From the NCBI RefSeq assembly GCF_000240165.1, contig NC_017586.1:248001-312000 (forward strand): a stretch of DNA of 64,000 nt, given 5' to 3'. The notes under the pieces were generated by a model. That model was not told where the DNA came from, did not search any database, and saw only the letters and a program-made list of their open reading frames with translations. The position numbers and the translations under genes were made by a program. Positions 8,959 to 18,535 of the stretch are shown in pieces. The first letter of the stretch is position 1. Every line of letters begins with the position of its first letter. The DNA comes from Streptantibioticus cattleyicolor NRRL 8057 = DSM 46488. GTDB lineage: Bacteria; Actinomycetota; Actinomycetes; Streptomycetales; Streptomycetaceae.

Positions 8959-9122
8959 GTGGAGTGGCTGACCACCACGGCCGGGGCTCCAGGTCCTGTC
9001 CGACGAGCAGTTCAACCAGGCGTTCACCACGCATGGTTCGGTGATGCTGCTGCTCCTGGCGATGCCCCCGCAAGGCGCCGCCGACTTCGGCTGGTTCGCC
9101 TACGCCCCGCTCTCCGGCGCTC
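8959..9122 (+). pseudogene. Decayed fragment of cytochrome c oxidase subunit I
   Basis: Three short pieces align in order with the intact CtaD at 28336. VEWLTTT matches the N-terminal [10 protein letters not shown]. After a deletion and a frame change comes [20 protein letters not shown], matching [20 protein letters not shown]. After a second, in-frame deletion [17 protein letters not shown] matches [17 protein letters not shown]. About 30 codons are missing at the first gap and about 45 at the second. No start or stop frames it as a gene. It looks like the relic of a third ctaD copy or of a duplication that decayed by internal deletions. Confidence 0.8.
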
Positions 9123-9152
9123 GTTCGCGGGTCGGGCGGGTCCGGCCGGGGG

Positions 9153-9842
9153 TCAGGGGCGGGTGGGCGGAGGTGCGGGGTGGGTGCGGGTGGCGATGAC
9201 GGCGGCCTGGACGCGGCGTTCGACGCCGAGTTTGGCCAGCAGGCGGGAGATGTGGTTCTTGACGGTCTTCTCGGCGAGGTAGAGGCGTCTGCCGATGTCG
9301 CGGTTGGTCAGCCCCTCGCCGATGAGCAGCAGGATCTCGCGTTCGCGTGCGGTCAGGTCCGCGAGGGCGTCCGGCTGCCTGGGGGTGTTGTCACCGCGCA
9401 GCCGGGCCATCAGGCGGGTGGTGGCGTCGGGGTCGAGCGTCGAGCGGCCGGAGGCGACCGTGCGCACCGCGCGAACCAGGTCGGTGCCGCTGATCTGCTT
9501 GAGCACGTATCCGCCCGCGCCGGCCATGACCGCGTCCAGCAACGCCTCCTCGTCGTCGAAGGAGGTCAGGATCAAGCAGGCCAACCCCGGTACTCGCGAG
9601 CGCAGTTCGCGGCAGACGGTCACCCCGTCACCGTCGGGCAGGCGCACGTCCAGCACCGCGACGTCGGGGCGCAGCGCCGGCACCCTGGCCAGTGCCTGCT
9701 CGGCGGTGCCGGCCTCCCCGACCACGGCCAGACCCGGTTCGCACTCCAGCAGGTCGCGCACCCCGCGCCGTACCACCTCGTGGTCGTCGAGCAGGAAGAC
9801 CCGTACCGGTCCCCGTTCGCCCGAAGCCGTGGCGTCCGTCAT
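9153..9842 (-). CDS. devR: DevR/DosR-like NarL-family response regulator
   Basis: The 229-residue protein has a receiver domain (about 12-130) with phospho-acceptor Asp65 in [13 protein letters not shown] and Lys in [10 protein letters not shown] LuxR-type helix-turn-helix follows (about 160-225: [40 protein letters not shown]). Spacing and sequence fit DevR/DosR (OsdR in Streptomyces), the hypoxia and nitric-oxide dormancy regulator. The ATG at 9842 has GGGAGGGAG upstream; the frame extends to 9881 but without a better site. It is divergent from the sensor kinase gene at 10122, and the region between them holds two DevR-box-like sequences, which suggests autoregulation. Confidence 0.85.
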   Translation of the reverse strand: MTDATASGERGPVRVFLLDDHEVVRRGVRDLLECEPGLAVVGEAGTAEQALARVPALRPDVAVLDVRLPDGDGVTVCRELRSRVPGLACLILTSFDDEEALLDAVMAGAGGYVLKQISGTDLVRAVRTVASGRSTLDPDATTRLMARLRGDNTPRQPDALADLTAREREILLLIGEGLTNRDIGRRLYLAEKTVKNHISRLLAKLGVERRVQAAVIATRTHPAPPPTRP

Positions 9843-9933
9843 GGCTCCCTCCCCTGATCGTCGGCGGCCCGCCGCCATCACACCACATCACCGCGAACCG
9901 CCACGCCGCCGCACACCGGACGGATCCGCGCAT

Positions 9934-9970
9934 GGGCCCAACGTCCCCTGGGACCAGGGACGTTCGGCCC
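9934..9970. promoter_or_regulatory. Two divergent DevR/DosR boxes
   Basis: On the plus strand GGGACGTTCGGCCC lies at 9957-9970. On the minus strand GGGACGTTGGGCCC lies at 9934-9947. Both match the core of the mycobacterial DosR box (GGGACTTTnGGCCCT, from general knowledge) and are arranged back to back, one facing each of the divergent regulator and sensor genes. Confidence 0.75.
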
Positions 9971-10121
9971 TTGCCCGCGATGGGCGACGCGCTCCTGCGG
10001 ACGCGGCCGACCGGTCACCCGGTCTGTTCCGCGCCCCCTCCCCCGGCCGCCCGGAGCCTCCCCGCGCTCGGGCATACTTCCCGGCGGAGACCGATCGGTG
10101 AGGCGCGGGAGGGGCGGCGGC

Positions 10122-11858
10122 ATGGCCGGCGACGACACGCTCGGCGCGGAGCGGAGGCGGCCCGCGGCGCCCCAACTACGGCTGGACGTCCTCCTCGACG
10201 CCTTGCAGCAGCACGTGGAACGGGTACGGGGCACCCGCGACCAGGTGCAGGCACTGCTGGACTCGGTGCTGGCCATCGGTTCCGACCTGGATCTGGAGAC
10301 GGTGCTGCGGCAGATCGTGCAGTCCGCCGTCGACCTGGTCGACGCCCGGTACGGGGCGCTGGGCGTGCTGGGCGAGGAGGGCCGGATCCGCCGGTTCATC
10401 ACCGTGGGCATGGACGAGGGGACCATCGCCGCGATCGGCCCGTACCCGCGCGGTGAGGGCATCCTGGGGCTGCTGATCCGCGACCCGCGACCGCTGCGCC
10501 TGCCCGATCTCACCCGGCATCCCGACTCCGTCGGCTTCCCCCCGGGCCATCCGCCGATGCGCGGCTTCCTCGGCGTTCCGGTCCGGGTACGCGACCAGGT
10601 CTTCGGCAACCTGTACCTGACCGACAAACGCGGTACCGAGGGGTTCGACGCGGACGACGAGGCGGTGCTGCGCACCCTGGCCGCCGCGGCGAGCGTGGCC
10701 ATCGACAACGCCCGGCTGTACGAGGACGCCCGGCGCCGTCAGCGGTGGCTGGCGGCCGGCGCCGAGCTGACCCGCTCACTGCTCTCCGGCACCGAGGTGC
10801 ACCAAGGGCTGGGCACACTGACGCAGACGGTGCGCGAGATGGCCGGCGCCGACCTGGCCACCCTGGCCGTTCCCGTCGAGGGCACCGGTGACCTGGTGGT
10901 CGAGGCGGCGGCGGGCGAGCAGGCGGAGCGGGTACGCGGACTGGCGCTGCCCGCCGCGACGTTGGCCGCCGAGGTGTACCGCACGGGAGAGCCGGTCAGC
11001 AGTGACACGGTGTCGGCCGATCCGCGCTCCCGGGCGGGCGGCAGCGCCTCGCGCATCGAGCTGGGCCCGGCGTTCTTCGTTCCGCTGGGCAGCGGGGACG
11101 ACATCCGCGGGGTGCTGCACATCGCCAGGGTGGCCAGCGGTCAGCCGTTCGGCGACGCGGTGCTGGAGATGATCACCGGGTTCGCCGGGCAGGCGGCCCT
11201 GGCGCTGAAACCGGCCGAACACCGGCGTGCCGCCGAGCGGTTGATGGTCCTCGACGACCGCGACCGGATCGCCCGCGACCTGCACGACCTGGCGATCCAG
11301 CGCCTCTTCGCGTCCGGGCTGAGCCTCCAGGCGGTCCACGGCCGGCTCGCCGACCGCCCCGAGGCGGCGGAGCGGGTGCGGCGGGTGGTGGACGACCTCG
11401 ACGACACCATCAAGGTCATCCGCTCGACCATCTACTCCCTGCACGAACACCGGCACGGTGACGGCACCGGGCCGCGCGCACGGCTGCTCGCCGAGGTGGA
11501 CGCCGCCGCCGGGACGCTGGGGTTCACCCCGTCGCTGCGGATGACGGGGCTGCTGGACACCCTGGTGCCGGACGCCCTGGCCGGGCATCTGACAGCGGTG
11601 GCGCGCGAGGCGCTGGCCAACGCGGCGCGGCATTCCGGCGCCACCACGGTGGAGGTGTCCGCCGCGGTGGCGGACGGGCGGCTGACCTTGGTGGTGTCCG
11701 ACGACGGCCGCGGCATCGACCCGTCCGCCACCCGCCGCAGCGGTCTGGCCAACCTCCGTTCCCGCGCGGAGGATTGCGGCGGCACCTTCCGGGTCGGCCC
11801 CGGACGGTCCCGGGGGACGCGGCTGGAGTGGAGCGTGCCGCTGCCCGCCGACGGCTGA
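10122..11858 (+). CDS. devS: DevS/DosT-like GAF-GAF sensor histidine kinase
   Basis: The 578-residue soluble protein has GAF-A (about 45-200), GAF-B (about 215-365), a HisKA_3 dimerisation domain with phospho-His388 in RIARDLHDLAIQRL, and a HATPase domain with LANAARHSGA (N box) and SDDGRGI (G box). GAF-A contains GFPPGHPPMRGFLGVPVR; the His (residue 143) aligns with the haem ligand of mycobacterial DosS/DosT, so this is probably a haem-based O2/NO/CO sensor. The ATG at 10122 follows GGGAGGGG; an upstream GTG at 10098 is less likely. Divergent to the response regulator; together they form a complete two-component pair. Confidence 0.88.
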   Translation: MAGDDTLGAERRRPAAPQLRLDVLLDALQQHVERVRGTRDQVQALLDSVLAIGSDLDLETVLRQIVQSAVDLVDARYGALGVLGEEGRIRRFITVGMDEGTIAAIGPYPRGEGILGLLIRDPRPLRLPDLTRHPDSVGFPPGHPPMRGFLGVPVRVRDQVFGNLYLTDKRGTEGFDADDEAVLRTLAAAASVAIDNARLYEDARRRQRWLAAGAELTRSLLSGTEVHQGLGTLTQTVREMAGADLATLAVPVEGTGDLVVEAAAGEQAERVRGLALPAATLAAEVYRTGEPVSSDTVSADPRSRAGGSASRIELGPAFFVPLGSGDDIRGVLHIARVASGQPFGDAVLEMITGFAGQAALALKPAEHRRAAERLMVLDDRDRIARDLHDLAIQRLFASGLSLQAVHGRLADRPEAAERVRRVVDDLDDTIKVIRSTIYSLHEHRHGDGTGPRARLLAEVDAAAGTLGFTPSLRMTGLLDTLVPDALAGHLTAVAREALANAARHSGATTVEVSAAVADGRLTLVVSDDGRGIDPSATRRSGLANLRSRAEDCGGTFRVGPGRSRGTRLEWSVPLPADG

Positions 11859-11859
11859 G

Positions 11860-12516
11860 CTACCGGCGGGGCGTGCCGTCCCAGCGCCAGGTGGTGAGGC
11901 GGGGGCGGCCGGGGAGTTCGCCCCGGCCGGTGGCCCACAGCAGGGTGGGCCAGGGGTCGGTGGTGCGGGGCGCGTCCGGGAAGAGGCGGGCGAGCACCCG
12001 GGCGCACACACCGGCGGGCGGGTTCCAGCCGAGCCCGAGCCCTTGGGCCAGGTCGTAGGTGTGGACCAGGGTCTCCACGATCCCCATCGCGGCGAAGCCC
12101 TCGGGGTCGGAGACGCCGAAGACGTGGTAGGCACGCACCCGCGGCGGCCTCGTCCGCACCATGGCGGCCAGCAGCGCGCCGCTCGCCTCCAGCACCCGCA
12201 GCAGTCCGGCGGGGCCGGCCGCCCGGTCCGCGTGCACGGCGTTCGCCGGGCCCCCGGGCCGCCGACTCTCCCAGACGAAGGGCACCTCGCCGTCCAACGG
12301 CGGCTCCTGCGGGCCGAGTTGGGCGGCGTAGGCGAAGAGGTCGTCGGCGAGGTGCTCGACCGTCTCCCAGCAGTCCCACTCCAGCGAACCCGCCTCGCGG
12401 TCCCACGCCTCCGGCGGCGCCTCACGCAGCGCCGCCACCGCGAGGCGCACGACGAGGTCGAGGTCGTCCGCGGTGACGGGGGCCGGGGCGGCGTCGGGCT
12501 CAGCTGATCTGGACAT
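11860..12516 (-). CDS. DinB-like/maleylpyruvate isomerase N-terminal family protein
   Basis: The 218-residue protein resembles the mycothiol-dependent maleylpyruvate isomerase N-terminal/DinB helical-bundle family. It has an N-terminal helix LVVRLAVAALREAP, then WDCWETVEHLADDLFAYAAQL, where a His in the second helix (ETVEHLADD) is the usual first metal ligand, and later GIVETLVHTYDLAQGLG with a second His. Such proteins often use mycothiol or bind a metal in actinobacteria, but the substrate is unknown. The ATG at 12516 gives the expected N-terminus; the longer frame to 12813 covers the copper promoter and is rejected. It converges with the sensor kinase gene. Confidence 0.65.
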   Translation of the reverse strand: MSRSAEPDAAPAPVTADDLDLVVRLAVAALREAPPEAWDREAGSLEWDCWETVEHLADDLFAYAAQLGPQEPPLDGEVPFVWESRRPGGPANAVHADRAAGPAGLLRVLEASGALLAAMVRTRPPRVRAYHVFGVSDPEGFAAMGIVETLVHTYDLAQGLGLGWNPPAGVCARVLARLFPDAPRTTDPWPTLLWATGRGELPGRPRLTTWRWDGTPRR

Positions 12517-12629
12517 GGCATGACCGTATCGCAGCGGCAAGAGGCTGTTTCCTGCCGTCCCGCCGTCGAGGGCTGCGCCGGGCGGGACGGCGCTCCCGCC
12601 CACGCCGGACCGGGAATCACTTGCGTGCA

Positions 12630-12678
12630 TTACCCCCCGGGGGTATAAAAGTGAGCACCGGATACCCCCTGCGGGTAT
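12630..12678. promoter_or_regulatory. Two CsoR-type copper operators
   Basis: TACCCCCCGGGGGTATA (about 12631-12646) and ATACCCCCTGCGGGTAT (12662-12678) are two GC-rich dyads of the TATACCC...GGGTATA type bound by the Cu(I) repressor CsoR. They lie just upstream of the copper chaperone gene, 16-17 nt apart, and probably overlap its promoter. csoR itself is not in the window. Confidence 0.8.
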
Positions 12679-12702
12679 AGTGACCACGAGATGGAGAAGA
12701 CG

Positions 12703-12981
12703 ATGTCCTGCTGCACGCCCGACGGAAGCTGCCACTCCGCCCCGGCCACCGTCCCGGCCCCCGCCGGAGCGTGGACCGTGAGCTACGCGGTGTCCGGCAT
12801 GACCTGCGAGCACTGCCGTGCCGCGGTGACCCGGGAGGTCTCGGCGGTGCCGGGGGTCCGTGACGTGGCGGTGGACCTGGTGGCCGGTACGGTCACCGTC
12901 ACCGCCGCCGACGGGCCCGACGACGCGCGGGTGCGTGCCGCCGTCGAGGAAGCCGGTTACGAGCTGACCGGCCGTGTGTGA
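12703..12981 (+). CDS. copZ: Copper chaperone (CopZ-like, HMA domain)
   Basis: The 92-residue protein is one heavy-metal-associated domain after a short Cys/His-rich lead (MSCCTPDGSCH). The metal site is GMTCEHC (CxxC plus preceding Met), followed by PGVRDVAVDLVAGTVTV and a C-terminal helix ending in EEAGYEL, the standard ferredoxin-like order. It carries Cu(I) in the cytoplasm to the P-type ATPase. The ATG at 12703 has GGAGA upstream; an in-frame ATG four codons earlier has a poorer site. It is 42 nt upstream of copA and sits behind the CsoR-type operators. The extra N-terminal CC...C residues might bind additional metal. Confidence 0.9.
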   Translation: MSCCTPDGSCHSAPATVPAPAGAWTVSYAVSGMTCEHCRAAVTREVSAVPGVRDVAVDLVAGTVTVTAADGPDDARVRAAVEEAGYELTGRV

Positions 12982-13023
12982 GACCGACGGGTCCGACCCA
13001 GTCCACAGCCAAGGGAGCAGTCG

Positions 13024-15312
<2,289 letters not shown>

Positions 15313-15321
15313 CCACGGAAC

Positions 15322-15364
15322 GGCGAGGGGCCACCCCGGATGCCGTCCGGGGTGGCCCCTCGCC
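15322..15364. terminator. Strong hairpin terminator
   Basis: Arms of 18 nt (15322-15339 and 15347-15364) pair perfectly around a 7-nt loop: GGCGAGGGGCCACCCCGG and its complement. It sits between copA and the convergent transporter gene and can serve both directions. There is no U-tract, as is common in Streptomyces. Confidence 0.85.
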
Positions 15365-15378
15365 GTGTCCGGGCCGTC

Positions 15379-17034
15379 TCACCGCCCCAGGGCGACCTCG
15401 ACGATCCTGACGATCACCAGGACCATCGCTATGAGCAGGTAGGTCCGCAGGGCACCCATGCCGATCTTGCGGGCGGTGGACATGACCGGCTTGGGCAGCG
15501 TCTCCAGCGGCGGCATCCGCCAGCCTTCCCGGCCGGTGCGGTCGACCGGACGGGACGCCAGCGTCCAGCCGCGCCGACGGCGCCGGGCCTCCGCGTAGCC
15601 GATGGCGACCACGCCGGCGATTCCGCAGGCGGCCATGATGTCGAGGATGGTGTTCGCGGAGATGTCGGGGAAGAGGACGGCGGCGGTGAGGATGACCGAC
15701 AAGGTGACCAGGACGCCGACGACCGCGGAGGTGAAGGCGTTGGTCTTCGGGCCGTTGGCCCACGGGCCCAGGACCGCTTTGTCGTTGCAGAGCAGGAGCA
15801 GGAAGACCGAGGCGGACGGCAGCAGGACGCCGGCGAGGGTCTGGACGCCTTCGGTGAGCAGGCCGAGCGGGGAGCCGGGGATCAGCACGATCGTGGCGGC
15901 GGCGGCCACGAGTGCGGCGTAGACGGTGTAGAAGCCCTTGGCGCCGCCGACACCGCGGTGCAAGGAGTGCTTCAGGCCCAGGACGTCTCCGATGGCGTAG
16001 GCGGTGGACAGGGAGACGGCGAAGGCGCCGATGATGGAGGCGTCCAGCAGTGCGATGGCGAAGAGGACTCCGGCCAGTTTGCCGGCGTGGGCGGCCAGTC
16101 CGTGGGCGATGCCGGCGGCGTCGGTGAAGTGGCCCTGGCCGCCGGTGCCGGCGAAGGTGGCGGCGGTGAAGCCCATCATGGCCGCGGCGCCGATCACCAC
16201 CACGGCGATGCCGATCCACAGGTCGGCCTTCTCGTACTTCATGAAGCGCGGTGTGATGCGCTTGTCGATGACGTAGGACTGCTGGAAGAACAGCTGCCAG
16301 GGTGCCACCGTGGTGCCCACGATGCCGATGATCAGCAGCATCACCGTGGCCAGCTGGCCGGAGCCGCCCGGCATGCCGGGGACCACGAAGTCGTGGACCA
16401 TCGTGGAGGTGGCCGGGTGGGCCATGAAGTAGATCGGCACCAGCAGCAGCGAGGCCGCGCACAGTGCGATGGCCACCCGCTCGAAACGCTGGAAGGAGCC
16501 GGTGAAGGCCGAGGCGATGATGATGGCGGCGGCCAGGACCACCGCGGCCACCTTGGGCAGCCCGAGGTATCCGGCGGCCAGGGTGATCCCGATGAACTCG
16601 GTCACCAGGGTCAGGGCGTTGAGCAGGAACAGGTCGATGACGCTGAAGGCGCCCCAGAACTTCCCGAAGCGTTCCAGGATCAGCCGGGCGTGGCCGACGC
16701 CGGTGACCGCGCCGAGGCGCAGGACCATCTCCTGGTTGACGTAGAGCACGGGGATCAGCAGCAGCAGTGTCCACAGCAGGTGGGTGCCGTAGTTCTGGCC
16801 GGCCTGGCCGTAGGTGGCGAACGCGCCGGCGTCGTTGTCGCCGACCATCACGATCAGTCCGGGGCCGACGATCGCCAGCAGCGTCTTGAGTTTCGCGGTC
16901 AGGCCGGTGCGCGGTGCGGTGTCGTCGAGGCGGATGGTGCCCAGTGCTCCGCGGATGTCGCCGACGTGCGCGTCGTCGAGTACCGCCGTGGCGCGGGGGG
17001 TTTCCACCGGGGTGGCCGTGGTGGTGTGGGTCAT
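15379..17034 (-). CDS. NRAMP-related metal transporter, probably Mg2+ (NRMT-like)
   Basis: The 551-residue protein has about 11 transmembrane helices and the NRAMP layout. Two metal-site motifs deviate. Helix 1 reads MVGDNDAGAFATYGQAG, not the DPGN of Mn/Fe NRAMPs. Helix 6 reads TTVAPWQLFFQQS, not MPHN; the metal-binding Met is missing. Such changes are known in the NRAMP-related Mg2+ transporter branch. The M-box upstream (Mg2+ riboswitch) supports magnesium. Start at ATG 17034, with GGGAGG 6 nt before it; an in-frame extension to 17151 exists. The basic C-terminal tail (about 470-551) has a further transmembrane stretch. Specificity is inferred. Confidence 0.85.
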   Translation of the reverse strand: MTHTTTATPVETPRATAVLDDAHVGDIRGALGTIRLDDTAPRTGLTAKLKTLLAIVGPGLIVMVGDNDAGAFATYGQAGQNYGTHLLWTLLLLIPVLYVNQEMVLRLGAVTGVGHARLILERFGKFWGAFSVIDLFLLNALTLVTEFIGITLAAGYLGLPKVAAVVLAAAIIIASAFTGSFQRFERVAIALCAASLLLVPIYFMAHPATSTMVHDFVVPGMPGGSGQLATVMLLIIGIVGTTVAPWQLFFQQSYVIDKRITPRFMKYEKADLWIGIAVVVIGAAAMMGFTAATFAGTGGQGHFTDAAGIAHGLAAHAGKLAGVLFAIALLDASIIGAFAVSLSTAYAIGDVLGLKHSLHRGVGGAKGFYTVYAALVAAAATIVLIPGSPLGLLTEGVQTLAGVLLPSASVFLLLLCNDKAVLGPWANGPKTNAFTSAVVGVLVTLSVILTAAVLFPDISANTILDIMAACGIAGVVAIGYAEARRRRRGWTLASRPVDRTGREGWRMPPLETLPKPVMSTARKIGMGALRTYLLIAMVLVIVRIVEVALGR

Positions 17035-17194
17035 GGCGTACCTCCCGTACCCCCGGGAGGGGGCGGACAGGGGGCACGCAGCAGCCATCCCCCCTGCGCG
17101 GAGGCGCAGGACGGCGGCCCGCGGCGGCACAAGGGCCGTGCGGGTGCGCACACAGGGGTCGCGGGGCCGGCGAGGGGCCGCGCAGGGAGGATGG

Positions 17195-17269
17195 TTACCG
17201 CGTGCCGGAAGAATGCGAGGACAAGCGGGGATGGGGCCGATGATGGCCCGGACTGCTACTGCAATCCAT
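17195..17269 (-). CDS. Possible 24-residue leader peptide
   Basis: Between the M-box and the transporter an ATG at 17269 follows GGAGG by 8 nt and opens a 24-codon frame that stops at 17195. The product is Ser/His/Pro-rich (starts MDCSSSPGHHRPHPR). The RBS is better than that of most ORFs of this size and the position, just after the riboswitch, fits a translated leader that could add Mg2+- or proline-sensing control. No conservation data were available, so it may be chance. Confidence 0.4.
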   Translation of the reverse strand: MDCSSSPGHHRPHPRLSSHSSGTR

Positions 17270-17374
17270 GTCTGTCGCCTCCTTCCGGCCGGGACGCGAC
17301 CGTGCGCGTCGTCATCGACTCGGCAAGGAGCGGCCGGTCCCGCATCAACGCGGCCGGCTCACCCCAACTCGTCA

Positions 17375-17535
17375 GAGCTTTGGCACTCCACGGCGTGATC
17401 CCCGTACCGGGGAAGCCACTTGGGGTCACCCCTTAGGCCGGGGAGACCTGTCCTGACCCTGGGCGTCTCTCGACGTCGTGGGGTCAGTGGCCTGTGTCCG
17501 TGCAGACGCCTCACCGAACGAGGTGCCTCTTCAAA
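17375..17535 (-). ncRNA. M-box (ykoK) Mg2+ riboswitch
   Basis: Read on the minus strand, the region has the hallmarks of an actinobacterial M-box: TTCGGTGAGGCGTCTGCACG, then GACGTCGAGAGACGCC followed by CAGGGTCAGG, then GGTGACCCC and a closing stem in which GGCAC (17527-17523) pairs with GTGCC (17386-17382). M-box RNAs fold with Mg2+ and shut off magnesium transporter genes. It lies upstream of the NRAMP-like transporter. A downstream hairpin (GCCGG...CCGGC at about 17330-17360) could be the expression platform. Assigned from remembered consensus; a covariance-model search would settle it. Confidence 0.75.
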
Positions 17536-17543
17536 CCTCCACG

Positions 17544-17574
17544 AGTGTAGCCCGACACTTGCGCGTCGACGCAA
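17544..17574 (-). promoter_or_regulatory. Candidate promoter of the M-box transcript
   Basis: On the minus strand TTGCGT (17574-17569) and TACACT (17549-17544) are spaced 19 nt, just upstream of the riboswitch 5' end. The spacing is slightly long, so this is tentative. Confidence 0.4.
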
Positions 17575-17701
17575 CTCCTTGGCGGACTCTTGACACATCG
17601 GGAACGAAGCCGTGGGGCGCACCGCCGATCGGCGGACGCCACCCCGGTCACCCGGCGCGCGCCCGGCGCCCGGATCCGGACCGCGGATACGTTGGCTCCC
17701 C

Positions 17702-18535
17702 ATGGAACCCCTCCGTGTGCCGGGGCCGGGGCGACGCGCCCGCCGGCTGCCCGTGCTCCTCGCGCTCCTGGCCCTGACGGTGACGCCGGCCCCGGTACGG
17801 GCGACGGCCGTCCCGGACGACTGTCGGCGGCCGGTGGCCCAACCGGCGGCGCCTACGGGGATGTCGGGCGCGGTCAACCGCAGGATCGCCACCTCCGAGC
17901 GCGTGGTGGCGCTGACGTTCAACGCGGCGTGGGACGACAGCGGGGTGCCCGAGGTGCTCGGGGTGCTGCGGCGGCACAAGGCACCGGCCACGTTCTTCAT
18001 GACCGGACGGTTCGCCGAACGCCACCCGGCGGCGGCACGGGCGATCGCCGCCGAGCACGGCGTAGCCAGCCATTCGTACCGTCACCCCGATTTCGCCGGG
18101 CTGACCCGTCAGGAGGCGTGCCGGGAGGTGCGGCGGGCGGACCGGGCGATCCGCCGGGCGACCGGTGCGGTGCCGCTGCCGTTCTTCCGCTTCCCGTACA
18201 GCTCCGTGCCGCCCGAACGGCTCGCGGACGTCAACGCGTTGGGCTTCGCGGACGTGGAGTACTCCGCCGACACCAACGGCTACCTCGGGGAGCGCGGCGG
18301 GATGACGGTCGCCAAGGCGGTCTCGCGGGCCCTCGACGCGCTCGGCCCGGGGGAGATCGTCCAGATGCACGTCGGGGCAGGCGACGGCGGCCCGGGGCTG
18401 GACGCGCCCGCGTTGCCGCTGATCATCGACACGGTACGGGCCCGTGGCTACCGCGTCGTCGACCTGCGGGCGCTGCTCAAACCGCCGCTTCCAGGGCGAG
18501 GACCGCGAACGTGGCCAGCCAGTGGTCGCCGGTGA
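17702..18535 (+). CDS. Secreted polysaccharide deacetylase-like protein (altered motif 1)
   Basis: The 277-residue protein has a signal peptide (about residues 14-38, ending VRATA) and a NodB-homology domain. Motif 1 reads ALTFNAAWDD: the first Asp, usually the catalytic base, is Asn. Motif 2 is SHSYRHPDF (the zinc His pair is present) and motif 3 is FFRFPYS. The C-terminal GEIVQMHVG matches the motif around the catalytic His. The altered motif may change or reduce activity; a similar TFN form exists in some actinobacterial members. Start at ATG 17702; an upstream frame to 17612 lacks support. Its last 59 nt overlap the convergent DUF2891 gene. Confidence 0.8.
   Translation: MEPLRVPGPGRRARRLPVLLALLALTVTPAPVRATAVPDDCRRPVAQPAAPTGMSGAVNRRIATSERVVALTFNAAWDDSGVPEVLGVLRRHKAPATFFMTGRFAERHPAAARAIAAEHGVASHSYRHPDFAGLTRQEACREVRRADRAIRRATGAVPLPFFRFPYSSVPPERLADVNALGFADVEYSADTNGYLGERGGMTVAKAVSRALDALGPGEIVQMHVGAGDGGPGLDAPALPLIIDTVRARGYRVVDLRALLKPPLPGRGPRTWPASGRR

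Noticed and set aside
15340-17436. 698-residue plus-strand frame
   Set aside because: Antisense to the NRAMP-like transporter and its leader; Gly/Gln/Asp-rich low-complexity product without RBS.
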